Positions 6,438-15,327 of a DNA stretch of 64,000 nucleotides are shown piece by piece (positions within the stretch are counted from its first letter, which is position 1; every line of letters starts with the position of its first letter). This DNA comes from Myxococcales bacterium. GTDB taxonomy: Bacteria; Myxococcota_A; Polyangia; Fen-1088. Below the pieces are notes generated by a model. The model saw nothing but the letters and a program-made list of their open reading frames with translations, made no database searches and was not told the origin of the DNA. The position numbers were made by a program, and so were the translations under genes. Location of the stretch: NCBI GenBank assembly GCA_003142855.1, contig PLNW01000073.1, positions 1 through 64,000 of the forward strand, read 5' to 3'.

Positions 6438-7915
6438 CGCGCCGATTTCCCCGCGGCCTTGCCGTTTCCGTTTCCATTCTCCAGCAACGCCAACACCTTG
6501 CCAAGGTCGCCGACTGCGCCTTGCAATTCCTCGATGGCGTCGCCGGCCAGGTCTTCGGGTTCGGGCAGATCGTCGGCGTCGTCGAGGGATTCTTCTTTCA
6601 GCCACTTGAAGCCGTCGAGCTTGAACTGGCGCTCTTTCACTTCGCTGATGGGGAAGCTGCGCCAGCGATCTTCTTTTGAGTCGGATGGCCTGCGCTTGGT
6701 ATTGCCGTTGGGGTCGGCGCCGAAGCACTTGTCGAACTCGGCGAAGTGGGCGGGGACGAGCGGGCGATCCTTCTTGGTGATGCCTGGCACGTTGGTGCGG
6801 GCGTCGTAGATCCAGACGGTCTCGGTGGGGCGGCCCTTGGTGAAGAAGACGACGTTGGCTTTCACGCCCTGGCTGTAGGGGGTGAAGGTGCCGCGGGGCA
6901 GGCGCAGGACGGTGTGCAGGTCGGCGTCCTCGGTCAGGATCTTGAACACCTCGCCGGCCTGGTCGGCGAACAGGCAGTTGTCGGGCAGGACCACGGCGGC
7001 GCGGCCACCGCGCTTCAGGATGGTGAGCACGTGCTGGACGAAGTTGAGCTGCTTGTTCGAGGTGGCGACGGTGAAGTCCTCGCGCACGGGATTCTGGTTG
7101 GCGCCTTTGGTGCCGAAGGGCGGATTGGTCAGGATCACGTCGAAGCGGTCGCTTGACGGCGGCTGGTCGATGGAATCTCCCAGACGAATGGTGGGCTCGA
7201 TGCCGTGCAAGTACAGGTTCATCAGGGCCATGCGGCGCGGGCGCGGAACAAGTTCTTGCCCGTGGTAGGTCGTCCGCTTCACCCGCTTGGCCACATCGCG
7301 GTCGAGGGCGCCGCCCTTGCTTTCGGCGGCCAGCCATTCGTAGGCGGAGACCAGGAAGCCGCCCGTGCCGCAGGCCGGATCGCAGATCGTGAAGTCGCGC
7401 GCCTTGCGCGGGTCGGGCTTCATGCAGCGGACGATCGACTGGATCAGCACACGCGGCGTGAAGTATTGGCCCGCGCCTTTCTTGCCCTCGCTGGCGGCCT
7501 TCTCCAGCAAGCCCTCGTAGGCCGCGGCCTTCACGTCCACGCCCAGCTCGGTCCATTCGGTTTCGTCGATGAGGCCGACCAGGCGCTTGAGGTTGACGGG
7601 ATTGTTGAAGCGCGACTGCGCGCCCGCGTAGATGTCGCCCAGCATGCCGGGCTGGGCGCCCAGGGCGCGTAGCGTGTCCGCATACTGGTCTACGAGGTCA
7701 TTGCCTGACTGCGAGACCAAGTTTGCCCACGAGCAATCGACGACCTCGATCTTCTTCTGACGCTCGACCTTCAGCTTGGTGAAGTCCAGGCCCTTCTCGT
7801 CGGCCATCTTGAGGAACAGCAGATAGGTGATCTGCTCGATGTAGTCGCCGTAGTCGATGCCGTCGTGGCGCAGGGTATGGCAGAAGCCCCAGAGTTTCTG
7901 GACAACGTCGGTCAT
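6434..7915 (-). CDS. hsdM: Type I restriction-modification DNA methyltransferase subunit M
   Basis: A 493-residue N6-adenine methyltransferase. The N-terminal helical domain carries the family pattern YLLFLKMADEKG (31-43). The SAM-binding motif I, DPACGTGGF, is at 179-187 and the catalytic NPPF at 264-267. YFTPRVLIQ (151-159) before motif I is also typical of HsdM. It lies 11 nt downstream of hsdR and overlaps hsdS by 4 nt. Together with HsdS it forms the methylase that protects the host; with HsdR it forms the restriction complex. Length and motifs appear complete. Confidence 0.95.
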   Translation of the reverse strand: MTDVVQKLWGFCHTLRHDGIDYGDYIEQITYLLFLKMADEKGLDFTKLKVERQKKIEVVDCSWANLVSQSGNDLVDQYADTLRALGAQPGMLGDIYAGAQSRFNNPVNLKRLVGLIDETEWTELGVDVKAAAYEGLLEKAASEGKKGAGQYFTPRVLIQSIVRCMKPDPRKARDFTICDPACGTGGFLVSAYEWLAAESKGGALDRDVAKRVKRTTYHGQELVPRPRRMALMNLYLHGIEPTIRLGDSIDQPPSSDRFDVILTNPPFGTKGANQNPVREDFTVATSNKQLNFVQHVLTILKRGGRAAVVLPDNCLFADQAGEVFKILTEDADLHTVLRLPRGTFTPYSQGVKANVVFFTKGRPTETVWIYDARTNVPGITKKDRPLVPAHFAEFDKCFGADPNGNTKRRPSDSKEDRWRSFPISEVKERQFKLDGFKWLKEESLDDADDLPEPEDLAGDAIEELQGAVGDLGKVLALLENGNGNGKAAGKSAR

Positions 7916-7926
7916 GTGGACGGGGA

Positions 7927-10578
7927 TTATGCGGCCACGGCGCCGTTCAGGTCACGGATCAAGTGGTCGAAATTCTTGCCGAAGGCGCGGCGGGCAGCGG
8001 CGAGGCCACCGGCGCGGTCGAGAATGGGCAGGATGCCGAAGTCATCCGGCTCTAGCGAAAGGTTCTCGCGCAGGGCTTGGCCGATGCGATCCAGCCAGGC
8101 TTGCTGGTCGGGCGTGAATGTCTGGCCGGCGGTCAGGCGGGCCAGGGCGCGCGTCACGCGCTCGTCGGCGGTCAAGAGCGGCTGGCCCTCGTCGGCTGCG
8201 TGCTTGACCATCGAGATCACGTCCACCAGCGCCCGCTGGTAGCGAATGCGGTGGGCTTCTTGTAGCTGCTTCTCGTTGAATCGCTGGCTTTGCGTCAGTA
8301 GCGTGCGCAGCTCGCGCAGGGCGTTCACGTTCCAATCGGCAGGGCGGTCGAGCAGGATGCGGATCGCCTCGATCTGGGCTCGGTTGTCGCGCACGAAGCG
8401 GGCGAAGGTTTCCAGATAATCCTCGGGCCGCTCCGCATCGTGCATCATGGGCCGCGAGGAAACCTGGTCCTCGACCCCGCCGGCGACCAGGAAGGTCCGG
8501 TGCGCGCGCGGGTAGGTTTCGAGCAGGTTCTGGAAATTGGGATCGCGCAGGCGCTGCATGGTGCCGGTGAAATCCTGGCGCAGGGACGCGGGCAGGCCGC
8601 TGGCGAAGCGGCAGAGATCGCCGTCGGGCACGAAGGCGGCGAACTGCTCGCGCGCCTCGGCTGACATCTGCTTGTCGATGCGTTGGAGGCGCTTGACCAG
8701 GCAGCGCGTGTTGTACTCGCGATCCCGGTTCTGCCACACGTCCTCGACGATCTCGGCGAGGGCGCGCGTGGGCGGGGCGGGGTAGTCGCTGGTTTCGTCG
8801 GAGGTCTGGCGGAAATAGGCGAACAGGGTGCCGTCGAAGCAGTCGAAAACCGTGAAGTGCGACTTGTCGGGATAGCGCTCGCCCTTGCGCGTGCCGCGGC
8901 CGAGCATTTGCGTGAACAGAATGCGCGACTTCACCGGGCGCAGGAAAACCAGGAACTCAAGATCGGGGATGTCCACACCGGTGGTCAGCAGATCCACCGT
9001 CACCGCTATGCACGGATTGGGGCGGTTGCGGAATTCGCGGATGCGCTGGAGCGGCCGATCCACGGTGCCGGTGATCTTTTCCACGAAGGCGTCGCCGCGG
9101 CCGAAGGCGTCGCGGCAGAGTTGCACGATCTGCTGCGCGTGCGACGTGTGGGGCAGGTCATTGGCGGCGAAGATCAGAATCTTGGGAAAGCGGCCGAATT
9201 CCTGCTCGTGGGCCAGGGCGTACTTCTTGACCTCGTCGACGATCTTCCGGTTTGAGTCGGGCGCGGTGATCTTGCGTTCGATCTCGGTGGGGTCGAACTG
9301 GCGCTCGTCCTCCAGCAGGTCGAGCTGGCGCGCGCCGGTCTCGGGATCCACGCGTTCGACCTGCTCGCCTTCTTTCAAGAATACGCCGGTCATGCGCACG
9401 TCGGAGCGGATCGAGATCAGGTCGTAGTCGACCAGGTGGCCCTCGTTGACCGCCTGCTCGTAGCTGTAGTGGAACACGGGCGCGCCGAAGTAGCCGGTGG
9501 TGTGCTTGGCGGGCGTGGCGGTGAGCCCGATCTTGATGGCGTCGAAGTGGTCGAGAGTGCCGCGCCAGGCGGACACCTCGGCCGAGGTGTAGCCGCGGTG
9601 ACATTCGTCGGCGACGATGAGATCAAAGGCGTGGATGGGGATGTCCAGCCGATCCACGTCAGTATCGAAGGCCTCGTCGCCCACGCCGAAGATGGCGTCG
9701 CGGCCGAGCACGTTGATGGCCATACGCTGAATGGTGCAGACGTAGACGAAGGCGTGGCCCGCGTCCGGCGCGGTCAGGTACTCGTTGGGCATCAAGGTGA
9801 AGTCGAACTTTTCGTCTTCGTCGAAGTCCTCGCGCTGGAAGCGGTTGCTGTAGACCTCATAGACCTGATTGAACTTCTGCCCCGGTTCGGCGTCGAAACT
9901 GGAAAACGCGCGCACCGCCTGCGCCGCCAAGGCGCGCCGGTCGACCAGGAACAGCACCCGCTTGGCCACGCCCGTCTTCATCAGGCGGTAGACCTGATTC
10001 ACGACGGTGAATGTCTTGCCGGTGCCCGTGGCCATGGCAAGCAGCAGGCTGCGCTTGCGCTCGGCGATGGCCCGTTCGGTGGCCGTGTTGGCCTGCCTCT
10101 GGTACGGCCGCAACCGCTCGCCAGCGTTCGGCAGTTCGAGCAGGCGCCTGCAAGCCCCGTCGAAGTCCCGCGAGAGCATCTCGCCGAGAGCCTCCGGCGT
10201 GTGGAAGTCGGCGACGCGCCGGGATCGGCTTACCGGGCTGCGCGCGTCCCTGAACCAAATCTGCTCGCCGTTGGTCGAGTACAGGAACGGCACGCGGATC
10301 CCGTCGAAGTCGTAAGGACTGTCAGCGAGCCCGCGCGCGTACCGCTCCGCCTGGGTGAGGACATTCTGCGGATCCACCGCCGTCTTCTTCGCCTCGACGA
10401 TCGCCACCGGCTGCCCGTCGAGAAACAGCGCATAGTCCGCCGGCCCGTGCGCCGTGGGGTGCTCCTCGGTGCGGCACGCGCCGCTGGGCGAGGGCGCTTT
10501 CACACGCCGCCACCCGCGCGCATCGAGCTTGGGATCGATGCGGGACTTGCGGGTCAGGGATTCGGGGGAGGGGGGCAT
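7927..10578 (-). CDS. hsdR: Type I restriction endonuclease/translocase subunit R
   Basis: An 883-residue motor and nuclease subunit. The N-terminal PD-(D/E)XK nuclease has Asp48 and Glu62-x-Lys64. The superfamily 2 translocase shows Walker A ATGTGKTF (about residue 180), the DECHRG box (about 325) and the late arginine-finger motif QMLGRGTRKGE. The C terminus is helical and probably contacts HsdM. Gene order is R-M-S rather than the common R-M-S/M-S-R with separate promoters, and hsdR is 18 nt downstream of a PD-(D/E)XK gene. Its first 25 codons have a second copy at 13381-13460. No clear ribosome-binding site precedes ATG 10578. Confidence 0.94.
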   Translation of the reverse strand: MPPSPESLTRKSRIDPKLDARGWRRVKAPSPSGACRTEEHPTAHGPADYALFLDGQPVAIVEAKKTAVDPQNVLTQAERYARGLADSPYDFDGIRVPFLYSTNGEQIWFRDARSPVSRSRRVADFHTPEALGEMLSRDFDGACRRLLELPNAGERLRPYQRQANTATERAIAERKRSLLLAMATGTGKTFTVVNQVYRLMKTGVAKRVLFLVDRRALAAQAVRAFSSFDAEPGQKFNQVYEVYSNRFQREDFDEDEKFDFTLMPNEYLTAPDAGHAFVYVCTIQRMAINVLGRDAIFGVGDEAFDTDVDRLDIPIHAFDLIVADECHRGYTSAEVSAWRGTLDHFDAIKIGLTATPAKHTTGYFGAPVFHYSYEQAVNEGHLVDYDLISIRSDVRMTGVFLKEGEQVERVDPETGARQLDLLEDERQFDPTEIERKITAPDSNRKIVDEVKKYALAHEQEFGRFPKILIFAANDLPHTSHAQQIVQLCRDAFGRGDAFVEKITGTVDRPLQRIREFRNRPNPCIAVTVDLLTTGVDIPDLEFLVFLRPVKSRILFTQMLGRGTRKGERYPDKSHFTVFDCFDGTLFAYFRQTSDETSDYPAPPTRALAEIVEDVWQNRDREYNTRCLVKRLQRIDKQMSAEAREQFAAFVPDGDLCRFASGLPASLRQDFTGTMQRLRDPNFQNLLETYPRAHRTFLVAGGVEDQVSSRPMMHDAERPEDYLETFARFVRDNRAQIEAIRILLDRPADWNVNALRELRTLLTQSQRFNEKQLQEAHRIRYQRALVDVISMVKHAADEGQPLLTADERVTRALARLTAGQTFTPDQQAWLDRIGQALRENLSLEPDDFGILPILDRAGGLAAARRAFGKNFDHLIRDLNGAVAA
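10491..10570. repeat. 80-bp direct repeat, copy within the hsdR 5' end
   Basis: This segment covers about codons 3-29 of hsdR and is repeated at 13381-13460 with about five mismatches. Both copies have the same orientation and bracket the 2.8-kb block holding the PD-(D/E)XK and mrr genes. Confidence 0.9.
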
Positions 10579-10595
10579 GGCACCGTCAAAGGATC

Positions 10596-12047
10596 TCAGT
10601 TCAACCAGACTTCATCAACAAGACGGCCGACGGCTCGATCCAGTTCCACTCGCCCACTGTCACGGATCTGCCGGAGGAGAGTCATCACGGTAGCGTCGTC
10701 AAGAGGGATGATCAGTCCATGGTCGTCGGTGAAATGGTCCCGGCAGGACGCTACCAGCTTGGTTCTGTCGTCCACGCTTCGGAAACAGAGAAAACCAACC
10801 TTTCCGCGCAACGGTGAGAACCGCCCGGCAATTTGGTCAAACTCCGGGTTCGCCAGGTCCTTCGTGTAGTTCTTGCATTCGATGACAACGTAGGGGCAGG
10901 GGTAGTGCCTGACGGTGTTCAGACGGTGAAAGATTCCATCGCTGGCGCCATTTTCCATGACAATGTCTATCCTCTTCCTTCCCTCGTGTATCTCGCGCTC
11001 GGTGCTGGGATTCAGCAGGGACGGGTGGAATAGAAATTCAAGGATTCCGACCATGATCCTGTGGTATTCGGTGGCTCTGTCCGGTCCAGTTGGAATGCTC
11101 CCGAGTCCTAGAATGAGAGCATCCGCAAGCACCACCTCCTCCTCCCGCGAAACAGGGGCGGATGGTCCGCGCTTCTCCATGTGCTTCAACTCGGCCCGGA
11201 ATCGATCAAGTTCGCTTGGATGATCCCTTGAGAACTTGAATAGGAAATCCTTGGTGCAGGGGTAGTTGCTCTCCAGATCCTTGATCAGAACCTTTCGCTT
11301 CCCGTTCTTCAATGCCTTGACGAGGCTTGTGTTTGCCGAAAGGTGCTCTGCGCGGAGGTATTCGAGCACGAACTGCCGGTAGTATTTTCTGTGATCGTAG
11401 GCAGGCGCGCGGCGAACAACCACCTTCGGAACCAGCAGGAGGGGTACCCCATCAACCACCGGAGCCCGGTGATAAGCACTTGCCCATGCCTCCTGGGTGT
11501 CATCGAAGCATGGTTCCAATGCAACCTCTTGCATCGGAATGCCCCACAAGATGCATTGACTCTGGGTGTAGCGCACAAGGTGACTTCTGATCACATTCGT
11601 CGTTACGTCTGAAATCTTGTCGCGGCTGACCCCGTCGATCATCAGTTCGCAATCTTCGAGGTGTTGCAGAAAACCCGTCTTGACCGCCGTCGAACTGGAC
11701 AGGGCCAAAAGCAGATCCTCTGCCTGACCAGGTCCAACGCCTGCGCCATTGGGCTTGCTGCGGGAATCTCCAAGCCGCGTTTCGTTGGGCTCGTGCAGGT
11801 TGCCTAGCAGTTCCCTGGCCTTTCCGATTTGGCCGCTGCGAATGAAATCCACTACTTTCTGAAAGAACAAGATGAGGGTCTCGTGCGCACTTCGGCACCA
11901 TGGATCGGTCCTCTGCGAAAGCGCGAACGGATCTACATACAGTTGGACATCTCCGTCGACATTGACGTTGACGAAGTCGAGTTCCGGTTGCGTTCGGCCG
12001 AGCCTGAATAGCTCGGACACAAGGCGACCTTGTGACCTGCCTGCCAC
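10596..12047 (-). CDS. Unassigned PD-(D/E)XK nuclease-fold protein in the defence operon
   Basis: A 483-residue protein starting at GTG 12047. The N-terminal 270 residues belong to no family I recognise; they hold several hydrophobic/helical segments. The C-terminal part has a restriction-endonuclease-like core: EGRKRIDIV (Asp, around residue 365), then YVVIECKNY (Glu-x-Lys, around 400) and a following helix PEFDQIAGRFSPL. That spacing is typical of PD-(D/E)XK nucleases. It sits between mrr (66 nt upstream) and hsdR (18 nt downstream), inside the repeat-bounded block. It could be a modification-dependent nuclease, a Shedu-like effector or a regulator of the type I enzyme. Nuclease fold likely, function unknown. 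Confidence 0.6.
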   Translation of the reverse strand: MAGRSQGRLVSELFRLGRTQPELDFVNVNVDGDVQLYVDPFALSQRTDPWCRSAHETLILFFQKVVDFIRSGQIGKARELLGNLHEPNETRLGDSRSKPNGAGVGPGQAEDLLLALSSSTAVKTGFLQHLEDCELMIDGVSRDKISDVTTNVIRSHLVRYTQSQCILWGIPMQEVALEPCFDDTQEAWASAYHRAPVVDGVPLLLVPKVVVRRAPAYDHRKYYRQFVLEYLRAEHLSANTSLVKALKNGKRKVLIKDLESNYPCTKDFLFKFSRDHPSELDRFRAELKHMEKRGPSAPVSREEEVVLADALILGLGSIPTGPDRATEYHRIMVGILEFLFHPSLLNPSTEREIHEGRKRIDIVMENGASDGIFHRLNTVRHYPCPYVVIECKNYTKDLANPEFDQIAGRFSPLRGKVGFLCFRSVDDRTKLVASCRDHFTDDHGLIIPLDDATVMTLLRQIRDSGRVELDRAVGRLVDEVWLN

Positions 12048-12113
12048 GGGCCACTATCGTGCGCTCGTCGCTGCCCCATGTCAATCGCAGCTGGTTCGTC
12101 AAACCTGCGCGTG

Positions 12114-13064
12114 TCAACTTCGCGGCGTATCCGTGGGCTCCAAATTTGCCTGCTGCCTGGCCTCTTCGGCCACAAGTTCGTCGACCTTCGTTGGCCAGTC
12201 TGATCCCAGATTTTCGTTGAAGAGACGCACGAGGGACTTTCGTGGCACGAGATCAAGCTGCACGTTCTTCTTTGCCAGCTTTTTCACTCCCGCAGTGAAG
12301 CGAGAAGATGTCGCGAGCACGCCCTTGGTGGCCCGCTCGATGGAAACTACGCCCATCAGCGCGCGAGCATCCTTCACGCCAATGGGATGTCGGTGGTGTT
12401 TGCATTCGACCAGGCAGCGCTCTCGATGGCCGGCCTTTCTTCGCTCCGCGACTACGTCACGTCCGCCGTCCTTAGCGCGCGGCGTCAGCCGCACCTTGTA
12501 GCCCATTGCCCTGTAGAGCGCCGCCACCAACACCTCAAGTTCGCGCGGGCTCAGTTTCTGGAGTGCTTCCTTCGATGCTGCCAGGTCGCCAACCAAAATG
12601 TACTTGGCCCTGATGATGGCGCGAGCGTCGGTCATGCCCAGCAATCGACCGTCAGGCATGAAACCAGCGTGGACAGAGATGTACGCGTCGATGACGTCCA
12701 GCGCTCTCCGCGGGCTTTGGGGAAGCAGGTCGAGAATCCATGTGACCCCTTCCCACGGCTGTACGCGCCCCTTCGTCCTGGCAGCGCAAAACAGCCTCCT
12801 CGTGAACTCTGTCTTGGGAATCTTGCCGCCGGTCTTCATACGATGCGCGAGAAAATGAATCGTCTGGTTGTCGGCGCCGAGCATCCCCGACGGCATCAGA
12901 AACTTCCGCAGAAGGCGCCGAACGTCCCTGTCAGATCGCGCGCCGATTGACTGTAGGTATTCACTCCGGTGACCGTCTGTAGGGAACTGGTAGGTAACGA
13001 TCGTGCTCGGAGACCGATCCTGCATCGCCGCAAGCCAGGCATCCAGCGACATGCCTGTGCCCAT
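12114..13064 (-). CDS. mrr: Mrr-type (type IV) restriction endonuclease
   Basis: A 316-residue protein read from ATG 13064; a longer TTG-initiated frame to 13187 is possible. The N-terminal half (about 1-165) is helical and unassigned and may recognise the substrate. The C-terminal domain matches Mrr_cat: helix ELEVLVAALYRAMGY, then GGRDVVAERR (catalytic Asp), CLVECKHH (Glu-x-Lys) and a helix ending in GVLATSSRFT. Enzymes of this family usually cut modified DNA, independently of methylation by the host system. It is the first gene of the minus-strand operon with the PD-(D/E)XK protein and hsdRMS. A type IV enzyme beside a type I methylase must tolerate the host's own methyl mark. Confidence 0.85.
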   Translation of the reverse strand: MGTGMSLDAWLAAMQDRSPSTIVTYQFPTDGHRSEYLQSIGARSDRDVRRLLRKFLMPSGMLGADNQTIHFLAHRMKTGGKIPKTEFTRRLFCAARTKGRVQPWEGVTWILDLLPQSPRRALDVIDAYISVHAGFMPDGRLLGMTDARAIIRAKYILVGDLAASKEALQKLSPRELEVLVAALYRAMGYKVRLTPRAKDGGRDVVAERRKAGHRERCLVECKHHRHPIGVKDARALMGVVSIERATKGVLATSSRFTAGVKKLAKKNVQLDLVPRKSLVRLFNENLGSDWPTKVDELVAEEARQQANLEPTDTPRS

Positions 13065-13147
13065 CTCGACATCCCTAGGGACTTCGCGAATCGGGAGAAA
13101 TGCGTTCTCTTCCGAAGGAGCGAATGAGCGTGGAGTTCGGGTAGCGC

Positions 13148-13330
13148 TCACGCGAGCACCGACGATTCGCCGCCGCCGAGATCCCAAGCCAGGATGCCCG
13201 GCGAGATGGCAGGGTCGTCCACCTGTTTCAGCCAGGTCGAATTGGCCAAGGCGACCGCGGTCATGTCGCGCGGGCCGCGGGCCAGGATTTTGCGTGCCAC
13301 GGTCGCCGGCACCGCGGCTGTCTCACCCAT
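13148..13330 (-). CDS. Possible small hypothetical protein between the hsdR remnant and mrr
   Basis: A 60-codon frame starting at ATG 13330. I recognise no family. It has a short amphipathic start and a Gly-rich end. It lies in a 540-nt interval (13065-13602) that otherwise holds the hsdR 5' remnant, the start region of mrr and a GC-rich stretch with the likely darT promoter (around 13460-13600). It may be a gene fragment brought in with the cassette or a chance frame. Confidence 0.25.
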   Translation of the reverse strand: MGETAAVPATVARKILARGPRDMTAVALANSTWLKQVDDPAISPGILAWDLGGGESSVLA

Positions 13331-13354
13331 CGGCCAGTTCTCGCCGAAGTGAAG

Positions 13355-13460
13355 TCATGTCCACTGCAAATGCGTCCACGAGGGCGCCTTCACACGCCGC
13401 CACCCGCGCGCGTCGAGCTTGGGATCGATGCGTGACTTGCGGGTGAGGGATTCAGGGGGG
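13355..13460 (-). pseudogene. Truncated second copy of the hsdR 5' end (direct repeat copy 2)
   Basis: Bases 13381-13460 match hsdR codons about 3-29 with about five mismatches over 80 bp. In the hsdR frame the reading continues for a few unrelated codons (WTHLQWT) and stops at 13355. No start codon is preserved at the position of the hsdR ATG. It is a remnant left upstream of mrr, in the same orientation as the functional copy. Confidence 0.85.
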
Positions 13461-13602
13461 GAAGCGGCCACCTATGACGCTATATCCTATCACACGCTTC
13501 GTAGGGCCCGAAAGGGAGGTCGGGCCTGTCCGGCTCCCATCCGCAAGGGAGTTCAACTAGAATGCCTGCCACTGGCCCATCCTGGCGGGCGGACAACGTG
13601 GC

Positions 13603-14250
13603 ATGGCTTCCGCACCGATCAAGCGCAAGATCTATCACATCACTCACGTCGAGAACCTTGCCTCGATCGTCGAAAACGCGGGGCTTGTCTCGGACGCGAC
13701 CATGATCGCGCGCGGCGGGCCGCCTGCCGCCGTGGGCATGAACAGCATCAAGCAGCGCCGTGTGACCCTACCTGTCACGTGTCACGCCGGGACGACGGTG
13801 GGCCAGTACGTGCCGTTCTACTTCTGCCCGCGGTCCGTCATGCTCTACGTCCTGCATCGGGGCAACCACCCGAGCCTCGAATATCGCGGTGGTCAGACTC
13901 CTCTGGTCCACCTTGAGGCGGATCTCCTCAGCGTGGTTGCCTGGGCGAATCGCGAAGGTCGGCGTTGGGCGTTCAGTCCCTCGAACGCGGGCGCGGTCTA
14001 TACGGTCTTCTATGCCGACCTGACGCAGCTCGATCAGGTGAACTGGTCAGCCGTAGCGGCCAGGGACTTCCGCGACCCAACAATCAAGGAGGGCAAGCAG
14101 GCGGAGTTCCTGGTGGAAGGTTCGTTCCCCTGGCGCCTGGTGACGCGAATCGGTGTCTACTCCCAGGCCATCAAAACAAGAGCGATGGCAGCGCTGTCCT
14201 CCGCATCGCACAAGCCAGCGGTCGACATTCTGCCGGATTGGTACTACTAA
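13603..14250 (+). CDS. darT: DarT-type DNA ADP-ribosyltransferase toxin
   Basis: A 215-residue toxin of the DarT (DUF4433) family, which attaches ADP-ribose to bases in single-stranded DNA and blocks replication. Visible family features are the N-terminal IYHITHVENLASIVENAG NAD-binding segment (10-27), the PFYFCPRSVMLY stretch (71-82) and the catalytic Glu168 in GKQAEFLVE. Length matches the family (about 200-215). It is followed after 12 nt by the macrodomain antitoxin, as expected for darTG. The pair diverges from the restriction operon and probably shares the intergenic region for its promoter. DarTG systems act as toxin-antitoxin and anti-phage modules. Confidence 0.92.
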   Translation: MASAPIKRKIYHITHVENLASIVENAGLVSDATMIARGGPPAAVGMNSIKQRRVTLPVTCHAGTTVGQYVPFYFCPRSVMLYVLHRGNHPSLEYRGGQTPLVHLEADLLSVVAWANREGRRWAFSPSNAGAVYTVFYADLTQLDQVNWSAVAARDFRDPTIKEGKQAEFLVEGSFPWRLVTRIGVYSQAIKTRAMAALSSASHKPAVDILPDWYY

Positions 14251-14262
14251 ACAGGACCCTCG

Positions 14263-15327
14263 ATGATGATCTCCATAGCGGAAGGCGACATTCTCAGGAC
14301 CGACGCGGAAGCACTCGTGAATACGGTCAACTGCGTCGGCTACATGGGCCGAGGAATTGCCCTCCAGTTCAAGCGGGCGTTCCCCGACAACTTCAAGGCG
14401 TACGAGTCTGCCTGCCGACGTCACGAGGTGCAGCCAGGCTCCATGTTCGTGTTCTCCACGGGGCAGCTCACGAACCCACGCTACGTGATCAACTTCCCGA
14501 CCAAGCGGCACTGGCGCGGCGCCAGCAGACTGGCTGACATCCATGCTGGTCTGGTCGCCCTGGCCAAAGAGGTTGAGCGACTGCGGATCAAGACAATCGC
14601 GATTCCCCCTCTCGGCTGTGGCCTCGGCGGGCTGCGCTGGGAGGATGTGCGACCGCTCATCGAACGCACGTTCGGCGACTCGCCGAACGTCGAAGTTCTT
14701 CTCTTCGAGCCGTCGGGCCGGCCCGACACAACCGCCATGACGAAAGGCAAGGAAGTGCCGAACCTGACGCCAGGTCGGGCCGTGCTCATCGGGCTCATCG
14801 AGCGGTACCTGGCCGGCTTGATGGATCCTTCCGTCTCTCTGTTGGAGGTCCACAAGCTGATGTACTTCGCTCAGGAGGCGGGCGAGAAGCTGAGACTTCG
14901 CTTCGTGAAAGCGCTCTACGGTCCCTACGCGGACAACCTCCGGCATGTGTTGAGCAGTATCGAGGGCCACTTCATCTCCGGCTACGCGGACGGAGGCGAC
15001 GATCCTTCAAAGCAGCTTGAGTTGATCCCTGGAGCAGTCGAGGACGCGAACCGTATCCTCGCCACCCATGCGGACACCAAGGCTCGATTCGCCCGCGTTG
15101 CGGATCTGGTCGAGGGATTCGAGACGCCGTTCGGGATGGAGCTTCTGGCCACCGTCCACTGGGTAGGCACCCGGGAGGGCGCCCAGGACCCTGTGGCAGC
15201 TACCAAGGGCATCTACGCTTGGAATGAGCGCAAGCGGCGTTTCTCCCCAGAGCAGATCCGCGTAGCGTGGGAGGCCCTCTCTTCCAAGAGCTGGCTGCCC
15301 ACGACCGAGGCTGAGCAGCACCACTGA
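14263..15327 (+). CDS. darG: DarG-type macrodomain antitoxin (DNA ADP-ribosylglycohydrolase)
   Basis: A 354-residue antitoxin (ATG 14263; a second ATG follows at once). Residues about 1-150 are a macrodomain: GDILRTDAEALVNTVNC, GYMGRGIALQFK, Lys81 in FPTKRHW (equivalent to the catalytic Lys of characterised DarG) and IPPLGCGLGGL. This domain removes ADP-ribose from DNA. Residues about 175-340 form a second helical domain (LLEVHKLMYFAQEAG, LYGPYADNLRHVL) resembling DUF4065/SocA-like folds, reported to bind DarT directly. The layout is that of full-length DarG, so both enzymatic and neutralising activities are expected. Downstream lies toxin-antitoxin debris. Confidence 0.92.
   Translation: MMISIAEGDILRTDAEALVNTVNCVGYMGRGIALQFKRAFPDNFKAYESACRRHEVQPGSMFVFSTGQLTNPRYVINFPTKRHWRGASRLADIHAGLVALAKEVERLRIKTIAIPPLGCGLGGLRWEDVRPLIERTFGDSPNVEVLLFEPSGRPDTTAMTKGKEVPNLTPGRAVLIGLIERYLAGLMDPSVSLLEVHKLMYFAQEAGEKLRLRFVKALYGPYADNLRHVLSSIEGHFISGYADGGDDPSKQLELIPGAVEDANRILATHADTKARFARVADLVEGFETPFGMELLATVHWVGTREGAQDPVAATKGIYAWNERKRRFSPEQIRVAWEALSSKSWLPTTEAEQHH

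Noticed and set aside
4974-7556. A single 860-codon frame covering hsdS and part of hsdM
   Set aside because: Only the part from ATG 6437 resembles HsdS. The upstream part is Arg/Pro-rich and lies in another frame of hsdM.
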